A stretch of 64,000 nt of DNA from Aegilops tauschii subsp. strangulata (taxonomy: Eukaryota > Streptophyta > Magnoliopsida > Poales > Poaceae), in assembly GCF_002575655.3 (NCBI RefSeq), contig NC_053037.3, forward strand, positions 48,496,242-48,560,241, given 5' to 3'. The first letter of the stretch is position 1. Every line of letters begins with the position of its first letter. Positions 55,701-64,000 of the stretch are shown here, piece after piece. The translations under genes were made by a program, and so were the position numbers. The notes beneath the pieces are model-generated. The model was not told the origin of the DNA, searched no databases, and saw nothing but the letters and a program-made list of their open reading frames with translations.

Positions 55701-56700
55701 GTGCTAGGTTGAACTTCCGCCAACATTGTCCAAACAAGGCTTGCGATATACCGTTGGAAAGCTATGGACACCAGTATCATGACCCAAGTTAAATTTTTAG
55801 CAAAATGTAAGTGGTTTAAGAGCAGTTTTGAAAACCGTTTTCTCTTCACACAAAAAACGTGAATCGTATTTTCGATCGCATTTCTAAACCGTTTATCGAA
55901 ATGAGGCAAATAATACGGTGTTGGAAAGCTGCTGTAAAACCGCTCCTTCCACATGTTGAAAGTTTTCTCTAATTCCTTATGGTTATAAAGTAATTTGGAA
56001 AATTGTAAAATTTCACAAACCGAACCGCCGAGTTCGTATTTTCGATGTCATTTCTAAATGGACAATCCAATTGAGGCAAATGATATGGCGTTGGAAAGCT
56101 TATGAAAATGCGCTACTTTCTCTTGTTGAAAGTTTTTTCTAATTTTGAATGGTTTAAAAGTAATTTAGAAAATGGTACAAGTTCCACCGAGTTCGTATTT
56201 TCAAGCTAATTTTTTAACCTTACGTCCGAATGCAGCAAATGATATGGCGCTGGAAAGCCAGAGGAAATGCGAAACTTTTTGGTATATATTATTTCTCCCA
56301 ATTCATTACGGTTTTATGTCAATTTTGAAAATGGCTAAAAATATATTTTAGCTGTAATTTTTACACCTTTTATCGGAATGGGGCAAATAATATACCGCTA
56401 AAAAGCTACAGAAAATGCGAAACTTTTTCGTGCTGATGGTTTTCTCTAATTCCGAGCCGTTTTCAAGTAATTTCAAAAATGGCGGGATCATTCGTTCTGC
56501 CTTTATCGCGAAACAGATTCTTCAAAAATGCACTGCGTGAAGAACTTGAACTTCTCGGCATGTGTACTTGAACTTCACTCTGTTTTTTCACGTGCTTTTT
56601 TCTTGCTCGTATCTCTTCATCCACTTCTCGTAGCTCTCCATCCACTCATTGGAATTGAGCAACTGATATACCGATGGAAAGCTGTTGTAAACACGCAACT
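55700..56700 (+). repeat. Degenerate tandem repeat, about 150-170 bp period
   Basis: The core GGCAAATGATATGGCGTTGG followed by AAAGCT recurs, with changes, at about 55754, 55921, 56091, 56250 and 56398, and once more near 56672. Between cores the words GTTGAAAGTTTTCTCTAATT and GAGTTCGTATTTTC also recur. No coding content. Confidence 0.7.
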
Positions 56701-58600
56701 TTCCCGTGTTGATTATTTTTTCATACTCGCGATGATTTTAAAAGTTTTTCATCTGAAATTCATTTAGTATAGTTGGTGAACTTCCTGCTGTTTTCATGTT
56801 GAACTTCTGTGACATATTTTCGTTTGTAATTTTGTCATCCATTTCGTCAGTGTTACATAAATGATATTCTTTTTGTACAAACCTCTTTTATAATATATTT
56901 TTTAACTTTCTCCGTCCGAAGACTTGAACTTATACAAATGATATTCCTGCCATATTGAAATAAATTAGAAAATGACGAGATCATGATTTCTGCCTTCATT
57001 GCGAATGGAAATGCACTGTGTGAAGTAGTTGAACTTCTCGGGCATGTCTGTTTGAACTTCACTCTGTTTTTGATGTGCTGTTTTTTGCAATGCGTGAAGT
57101 AGTTGAACTTCTAGGGCAGTTCTGTTTGAACTTCACTCTGTTTCACTTTATTGTATTTTTCTTATATGAAATACACACCATGTAGTACGTGAACTTCCGG
57201 TTGTTATCACTTTGAACTTCTCTGTGGTTTGAGAGAATTATTTTAAAACACAAAAAATAACATATTTTTTATGTATTTTGGACATCTAAATACACGGTGA
57301 ACCTCTCTCACAAGAATTTTTTAAACTTTTCCTCGCCGAGCACTTGAACTTCTAGCAACCATTTTTTCCGTTTATGAGTTGTTTTTAAAAATGCAAAAAA
57401 TGGTGTTGTGTTTTTTATTTTTTGAATAAGTAAGTCCTATGTTTTAATAAACTCCGAACTTCACTGTTATTTCAATTTGAACTTTACCTTTTCATATTTT
57501 GAGTAAAGAATTGTATTCAATTTTTATACGGAAAAAATTGAACATGGAAATACGAGGTGAACCTCTCTCGCAAGAATTTTTGAACTTCCCTGGATAGAGC
57601 ACTTGAACTTCTTTCAACAAACCTTTTATGCTTTTATTTTTCTATACTTTTATTTCTCACCTGAAATGCATTCGTTGCAGTACTTGAACTTCTCGTTGTT
57701 TTCACGATGAACTTCTGTCACATTTTTGTGTATACATCAAATTACATGCAATTGAAGGTCGGACGTCATTTTTTGACATTTTTAAAACATGTAATTGGAG
57801 GTCGGACGTCCACATGAACTTCTTGCAATAAACCTTTTAGGCTTTTAGTTTTGTACTCCTTTTATTCTCTCCTGAAACGTATTCCTTATAGTAGTTGAAC
57901 TTCTCGTTGATTTCAGTTTGACTTCTGTCACATTTTATTGTTCGTAATTCCTCACCCGTTCGTCGGAATTTCACAAATGATAAACCATTAGAGACTTGTT
58001 GAAAAGATGCATTTTTTAATATGGCTAAACTTTTCTTTTAGAACTACATACACCAATTTGTTTTTACCATTTTTTTTGGAATAAGGCATACAATATACCC
58101 TTGAAAAGTTGTTGAATATTAGAAACTTTTTTCAAATTTGTAAGTTGAGCAAATTGCTTCCAAATAATAGCTGAACTTCTTTATGGATTGAGAGAATTAT
58201 TTTTAAAATGCAAAAAATCAATTTCTTTTTTGTGTTTTTGAACATGGAAATACAAGGTGAACCTCTCTCGCAAGAATTTTTTAACTTTCCCGGACAGAGC
58301 ACTTGAACTTCTTTCAACAAACCTTTTAAGCTTTTATTTTTCTATACTTTTATTCTCACCTGAAATGCATTCATTGCAGTACTTGAACTTCTCATTTGTT
58401 TTCACCTTGAACTTCTGTCACATTTTTGTGTATATGTCTAATTGCACGCAATTGAAGGTCGGACGTCATTTTTTGTAATTTTAAAACTTGTAATTGGAGG
58501 TCGGACGTCCCGCAATATAAATTCTAAACCGTGCACGGAGGTGCACGTGAACTTCTTGCAAAAAATCTGAGTTTTTTATATACTTCAAACTTCTATGTTA
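56700..58600 (+). repeat. TTGAACTTC-rich repeat field with a 700-bp direct repeat
   Basis: The word TTGAACTTC recurs dozens of times. A block of about 270 bp at 57541-57811 (AACATGGAAATACGAGGTG, CCTCTCTCGCAAGAA, CACTTGAACTTCTTTC, AAGGTCGGACGTC) returns at 58241-58512, exactly 700 bp later, and a shorter form begins near 57285. Gene-free; perhaps the body of a large non-coding transposon. Confidence 0.7.
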
Positions 58601-59640
58601 TTTTAAGTTGAGATTGTTAGTGTGGATCCATGTCGGCGGTGCGTGGTTGGCCAGATTCGTGGAGGAGTAGGGGCTCCGGCAGATGTAGCTGACAACAATG
58701 GTACCACCGGCATTTTTCTTCTACAAACTTCCAGCGTTCCCATATTACTTGAACCTCTAAAATTATACTTATTGAACTTCATGTGGTTTTTGCAAAGAAC
58801 TCGCTAGCATTTTTTGTTTTTTTGAATTTCGTTTTGCTTTCTAAGGCTTTATTACATATGAACTCGCTGATCTAGATAAAAAAAAACTTTTCTTCAAACT
58901 TTGTCCTTGTATCTTCACTTCAACTATGAACTGATGATACTACACATATTCAACTTGAATGGCTACCTGTTGGCTGCAATTTTTTAGAACTTCTCAAACA
59001 ACCATTCGTTCAAGGGTTACTGGTTTGCTCAAACATATGTAACACCCAGTTAAAAAAACATACATAACACCCAACATTTGTTGAAGCAGTATAAAACTCA
59101 GAATTTCTTCCGGACATCATATGTTGATGGCAAGTTAAATAGTGTGCAAGGCCAGTGTTGAGTTATGTTGGCTATAATATGCATAGGAGCATTTTTCTAA
59201 AGAACCGATAAAAACTGTATTTTACACCAGTACCTAGGATAGATAATGAGACGCTGAACATCTCCCAGCAGCAAATTCAGCATGTTCAGGAATCCATTCA
59301 ATAGCTTTCCATTAAATAGTGTGCAAATTCAGCACTTCACTTGCATCCACCCAGACTCAAAACTGTCTTTACACCCTCTACATCTCGCCTCAGATCGCTG
59401 CACATGTACGTACATTGTTTGCATGTTCTTTTATGCCTCTGAAGTTACCCGCTCACTCACTCACTCAGCAACAACAAAAAGAACACCACGTTCTGGAACA
59501 GCGACCATGTTCCTCATCAAAGGCGACACCCCTGCTCCCTGCACCTCATCTGACCTTCTCCCCTCCAACTTGGTGACCTTCTTCTTTGGGGCATAAACAC
59601 AAACACTTGTGGTGCACACGAGCTAGCTACAAGATCTGAA
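58601..59640. other. Unassigned nuclear sequence
   Basis: No gene recognised. Overlapping frames at 59282-59596 and 59319-59576 lack motifs. Confidence 0.3.
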
Positions 59641-60530
59641 ACTTTTTTCAGTTTGTGTGCACACACACACCTCACTCACTCACCATCGTCACACGCACAG
59701 AGCCAAGACCCAACACAAAGCTGCACATGAACTCACCCAGCGGCAGCAGGCTACAGCACCGCGGAGTCGCCGTCATTTGCGTCCACACGCCGTGGGCAGA
59801 GGAGGTGGGCTCGACGGCTACCCAGGCAAACAGCGGGGGAAGAGGATCCCGACCCCGGACACACTCGTCGTAGGCCTTCGCGGCGGCTGGGGCAACCCTG
59901 ATCTAGATCAGCGGCGTGGATGAGCAGGAACACTGCTGGGGTAGGACGGACGGCGCTTGGGCGCGTCACTGAGAGCTCGGGCAGAGGCGACGACGCCAGA
60001 GGGATCAACGGCGGGGTGCGGGAGGGGTCTTTCGCGGCGACCAGCTGCAGGTCGTTGACTCCTCCGGCCGAAGGTCAACGGCTCCTCCAGCTGCAGGATA
60101 GCGTCTAATCTGTGCCTGTGCTCGTGGTCGCCGGCGAGTGAAGGGCGGTGAAGGAACCTCACCGGATCCGGCGACCCCCGAGGTGCTCCGGGAGGTGGTG
60201 CGGCGGCGTCTCCTCCGGATCCGTTGGGGGCGGGGGTGCGGCGTGTCGCCGGTTGGGGTCGGGGGTATGGGCGTGGCGCGCGGCGACCAGGAGGCACACG
60301 ACGGCCGGGGCCTGGGAGGAGCGCTGGGCGGTGGCGGTGGCTCGTCGGCGGTTGAGGCGCGCGGGGTGGGTCGGCGGTCCTGGGCGACGATGGAATCGGG
60401 AGGTGGAAGATGGGTTGTTGGCCCGTTCTTGTTTGGGTTTCGGGGAGTTCGGGAAGTTCGGGACGGAGCAGTCGGGCCTTTATAAGGCTGGCTATGATCC
60501 GAATAGTTATTCTAATACCATGATCATAAT
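59641..60530. other. GC-rich, CpG-rich island
   Basis: A CA/CTCA simple repeat (59655-59690) is followed by about 800 bp of GC-rich sequence with many CpG. Long frames are open on both strands (59908-60573 minus, 221 codons; 60138-60485 and 60148-60540 plus) because of the base composition; their products are low-complexity Pro/Arg or Gly/Arg. It may be the promoter or first exon of a gene, or part of a repeat. Not resolved. Confidence 0.4.
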
Positions 60531-61320
60531 AGTGCATTGATAATTCATGCAATTTGTACATTATGATTTTCAATAGGAATAGAATCCATAAATATTATTG
60601 ATCACTTTATGAGAGTATTGTCTAAAAATATATTCCAGATTGCACGTAATTTTCCACACAGTCTGTGTCCTCTCATATTCAGGAATGAAAGAACCATACG
60701 ATGATCATGACATAAGTAGCCATTTTATATCCACAATAATGGCATTTGAATTTTGGTCTTTTCCGGTTAGTTTTCTCCGCAAAAACAAATAACATGATTT
60801 ATCTTTCCCGAACCGAAAAAAATTCCGTGGGAACTAACCCCTTAAAAAATCATTGCGAGAGAAGTGTTACCAATCTGTAGATATCGGCAAAGAAATCCCA
60901 ATTCCTCATGCAAGTAGTACTAGTAGTAGGAGCAAGGCGCCTATAGCTGACTCAGTTCATCAATTCGTCTGAACATCCAAGTAGTACTGTACCTGCAACA
61001 GCAACAAACAAGCTTCCTGCTTGTTCCGCAGTGGCGAGAGATTATCTACACTCTCCTTCCTCAATCTAAGTGGTAGATGAAGGTCACATGTGTGAAGAAT
61101 TAATTCCTCATCACTAGCATCATTAACGGGGATCTGCAGGCTCGGCAGTAAATCACATAGTAAATATCCTCAACCATGAGCAGAAACAGTGTATTTTGTG
61201 CCATCTGGAGGCCATCTATCCACAAAGTTCAGTGGAGAGAGATAGAAAAAAAATCCTTCGATGGTGTTGAGCAGTAGCAGGTCATGAGCCTGACAAATTC
61301 CGAGCAGCCCTTGGCGACTA
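60531..61320. other. Unassigned nuclear sequence
   Basis: AT-rich; no gene or repeat recognised. Confidence 0.3.
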
Positions 61321-61643
61321 CTCCCTCCTTTTCGGTTTATAGGGTTTATCTCAAATTCTTAGTTTTTTCATTTTATAACGCGCAATTTGATTGTTCCCCA
61401 TCACAAGTTCAGATTCTAAGGTGCATTAAATAATTACATGCAAATATTAAAGAGAAAATTGACCAATGCATGTATTTTATGCATGTATGCATTGCAATTA
61501 ATACATTGATAAACATAAATTTTTGAGAAAAACAAGAGCATTAATTGGATGCTTTTGCAAATTACAAAAAGTATTCCACCACCACCATCTACCTTGATTG
61601 GTGAGATTTTTGAATTGAGCCCTATAAACCGGAAAGGAGGGAG
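61321..61643. mobile_element. Stowaway-like MITE, 323 bp
   Basis: Terminal inverted repeats CTCCCTCCTTTTCGGTTTAT plus AGGG (left) and the complement of CCCTATAAACCGGAAAGGAG plus GGAG (right) match over 24 bp with one mismatch. TA dinucleotides flank both ends (61319-61320, 61644-61645), the target duplication of Tc1/mariner-type elements. The inside is AT-rich and non-coding. CTCCCTCC ends are the signature of grass Stowaway elements. Confidence 0.9.
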
Positions 61644-61645
61644 TA

Positions 61646-61971
61646 GCTCATGTACCTGATGACCCGTCGAGGTGGATGGCTAGAAGCAGACGAGTAAACA
61701 GAGCGAGGTCAGCGACTTGGGGTCAGGTGATTCAGCGGACGACGATGACGATCGGCACCAGCGCGGACTGCTAGCTGCTCAACGTGAGCTGCAGGCGGAG
61801 GGGCGGCTGGAGATCGGGCCTCGGGCGGAGTCGGTGACTTGGAGCGAGCAAATCAATCGGGAATTCCGGATCGACTTGTGAGCGGCGGAGCTCTATGATG
61901 GATCTGCAGCAAGGCATCTTGACGAAGCACACAACAGATCGATCTAGTTTGATTCCCAAGCTAACCTTGGT
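61646..61971. other. GC-rich sequence left of element 2's primer-site segment
   Basis: It contains a minus frame of 62 codons (61771-61959) that would lie just downstream of the second element's primer-binding-like site. It is unrelated to element 1's internal sequence. No function recognised. Confidence 0.35.
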
Positions 61972-62089
61972 TTAGATTGCCCATGTATCAGTTGACCACG
62001 ATCGAATCGGCAGAGTAAGCAGCGGAATTGATTATGGATCGAATCGAGTTGACGACAACGTCGTTAACCCTAACCGGCTCAGACGCCAA
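61972..62089 (-). mobile_element. Primer-site leader segment, second copy
   Basis: These 118 bp are identical or nearly so to 54405-54522, including the primer-binding-like site next to the LTR. Left of 61972 the two loci have nothing in common. Confidence 0.75.
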
Positions 62090-63284
62090 TGTTAGAAAAA
62101 ATTAGGTTTTTGGAGCTAAACAGCCTACCTCTATTCCTCTGCCTTATCGATGATGCCGCTCACAATGCATATTAAGACTAGAGGGTGGGACCTTATATAG
62201 ACTTCAAGTTCCAGATATTTCAATTTGTTTTCAGTTAGGACTCGTGACTTGTCAAACCAACCAGAATAATTAACAACCAGTTACCGAGTCCAAATACCGT
62301 TAATCAATTTGGTCCCATACACGCATGTGTGAGTCATGCGCCGAGTTTGAATTCAAAATCAAACTCGCAGGCTTTAACAATCCATAGAGCCAATCCTACG
62401 GACAACCTGGCATTCCGCTCTATACTGTTTCCGGGTATAATTCCAGTGTATTCATATAAACTGTGTTTTGTATTCTAGTATAGCCGTACCGGCTTTCTTA
62501 AGTATATTTTCTTAAGTACAATTCCACATCAAGTATTCCCGGTTATTTCCATGAATACTTCCACAGTGAGGTTTTTATTCCGGGAGTATAATAATGTAGT
62601 GGACATATAAAAATATTGCAAGCCACAAATTCCTACACGCGGCACATACTTGGCACCTCCTGCAACGGTCGCGAGCCCGACGGCATGGTGCAGACACGCG
62701 GTGGTGGCGGCCATGGCATTGCCAGCGACTCTCCCTCTTGCGCTGACCCAGGCGGCGGTAGCGGTCGCACTCCCTCGCAGGTGTGGAAATGGCAGCGGCG
62801 ATTGCTCTCTCACCTGCGGCGGAGCTAGGGTTACGCACCGTCATGGCAATGGCGAGCGCAGGCGATGTCGAGCGAACGACGACGGGGAGTAAACAGATGG
62901 ATGTATTTTTCTTTTCTGGACTGGGCCGTATCTCTTCTAGGCTGGCATTCCGCTGCTTTCTAACTCTGTTTCCCTGGTTCCCACTTGCTGCCGTCGGATG
63001 GCTGCTGAACGGTGATGCCAGAAGGACGTCCCTCGGCAATAGTTTCAACCTACATTAGAGGATCTCGTTCCACCCTAGCCGCCCTTACCCGTTGCCCATG
63101 GCCGACGCTAGCGGCCGCGCGGTCCGTAGCACACACACCAGTTTCTCAACACAGCGCTCCCCCTCGACATTTTCTTCTTCTCGGTTACGCATAGCATGGG
63201 TATCATATATATTGAGAGAGAAAAAAGGGTACAAGAGCCCCTCCACGACGGTGTTACAACACACCCGTCTACTCCACACTAACA
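62090..63284 (-). mobile_element. LTR C, full length, 1195 bp
   Basis: TGTTAG...CTAACA ends and a minus TATA box (62191-62200) as in LTR A. Its first 230-300 bp carry the bases of LTR B, the rest those of LTR A, so it is a mosaic. It is flanked on the left by a primer-site segment (as a 5' LTR would be) and on the right by the zf-RVT internal region (as a 3' LTR would be). Confidence 0.8.
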
Positions 63285-64000
63285 CATAAATCTACGTCTC
63301 ATTCGACACCCACATTTGAATCCGTGAGAAGAAGATATCTAAACCCGGTGTTCTCAACAATCCCACCGTCCTCCAAGTTCTACCGTCAACAAGAACCCTG
63401 CCTAGCAACCGCTGCAAAGATGGCGACTCACCGCAAACTATACCGATCTGGTGCTTCCACAACTCCCAAAAGGCCAGTGTGAGCAAAGCTCGCAGATCCT
63501 TGTCATGCATGCCTTGTATGCACTTGCCCAAGATCCAAACAGGGAGGGTGCTTGTCTGCGCGGGGGTCCAGTCCGGCTTGTCCAGAGCCGTGCACAGCTA
63601 TAGCCAGAAGGCTCTCGAGAAGACGCACTGCAACATGATATGACTCATGGTTTCATCCTTCTGGTTGCAAAGTATGCAAGTATCCTGATGCGGCAGTCCA
63701 CGTCTAGCCAAACGATCGGAGGTCCAACAACGGTTCTTCATGGCGAGCCAAACAAAGAACCGGCACTGCAGGGGGGCTCTAGACTTCCACGTGAAATCAG
63801 CCGTGGGGGCAAGCTGTCTTTCCATGAACAACGCTGCATACGCTGATCGGGCAGTGTAAGCGCCACCCGGCTCGCAAGCCCACTTGGTGACATCCGGAGT
63901 CCCAACTTGTATTTGTATGTTTCCAACGCGCTTCCCCTCGACTTCATAATTAAGCCGCTCATCGGTATCGACGATTCTACTTCTTAGAGTACACAACAAG
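63285..64000 (-). mobile_element. Internal region of second copy, cut by window end
   Basis: It matches 53365-54080 with only a few changes over 716 bp. It continues beyond the window. Confidence 0.85.
63292..63999 (-). pseudogene. zf-RVT ORF, second copy, broken by a nonsense codon
   Basis: The frame matches 53372-54080 but a CAG codon has become TAG at 63598-63600 (plus strand G to A), just after the FSRAFWL segment of the zinc-knuckle domain. The stop removes the last 79 residues including FWELWKHQ. The 5' end lies beyond the window. The C-x2-C-x8-H-x4-C ligands are retained before the stop. Confidence 0.8.

Noticed and set aside
59908..60573. 221-codon minus frame as a gene
   Set aside because: Low-complexity Pro/Arg product in a CpG-rich stretch that is open on both strands; no motif.
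1..64000. CRISPR arrays, bacterial operons or phage genes
   Set aside because: No regularly spaced short repeats with unique spacers and no bacterial gene layout; all evidence is plant organelle and nuclear.

Overview
The window reads as a flowering-plant sequence, most likely a grass. It is built from two unlike parts that meet near 50 kb. From 1 to about 50 kb it looks like higher-plant mitochondrial DNA. It has a complete four-exon nad4 with three group II introns, an intact nad6, nad1 exon d between two trans-splicing half-introns, a decayed 3' end of rpl2, and tRNA genes trnK(UUU), trnM(CAU) of plastid type and trnW(CCA) of plastid type with a trnP remnant. Genomic codons that would need C-to-U editing are still present (for example CGG where NAD4 has Trp), so the segment derives from organelle DNA, not from spliced or edited RNA.

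Most of the other 40 kb is gene-poor spacer carrying decayed pieces of nuclear transposons: LINE reverse transcriptase (1-335, 14.4, 16.5-17.0, 29.8-31.1 kb), Ty3/gypsy (6.1, 15.7, 17.1-19.1, 31.1, 35.5, 41.4-42.6, 44.1-45.5, 47.9-48.5 kb), Ty1/copia (20-21 kb) and a PIF/Harbinger-like transposase scrap (8.4-8.6 kb). Such nuclear-derived fragments are usual in grass mitochondrial genomes.

From about 50 kb to the end the texture is that of nuclear chromosome: a promoter-like GC-rich patch, short tandem repeats, a Stowaway-like MITE with TA duplication, degenerate tandem repeats rich in 'TTGAACTTC', and two copies of an unusual LTR element. This element, read on the minus strand, has LTRs of about 1.2 kb, a primer-binding-like site and an internal region of only about 1.16 kb. 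The internal region holds one 284-codon ORF with a LINE-type zinc knuckle (zf-RVT) and nothing recognisable as gag or pol. The second copy (61.97-64.0 kb) is offset by 9.92 kb and is a mosaic of the first copy's two LTRs.

The simplest reading is a recent nuclear insertion of mitochondrial DNA (NUMT) bordering ordinary nuclear repeats. A mitochondrial genome that gained nuclear DNA, or a chimeric assembly, cannot be excluded from sequence alone. If the left part is a NUMT, its genes are silent passengers. If it is genuine mitochondrial DNA, nad1, nad4 and nad6 supply complex I subunits and the tRNAs serve organelle translation.
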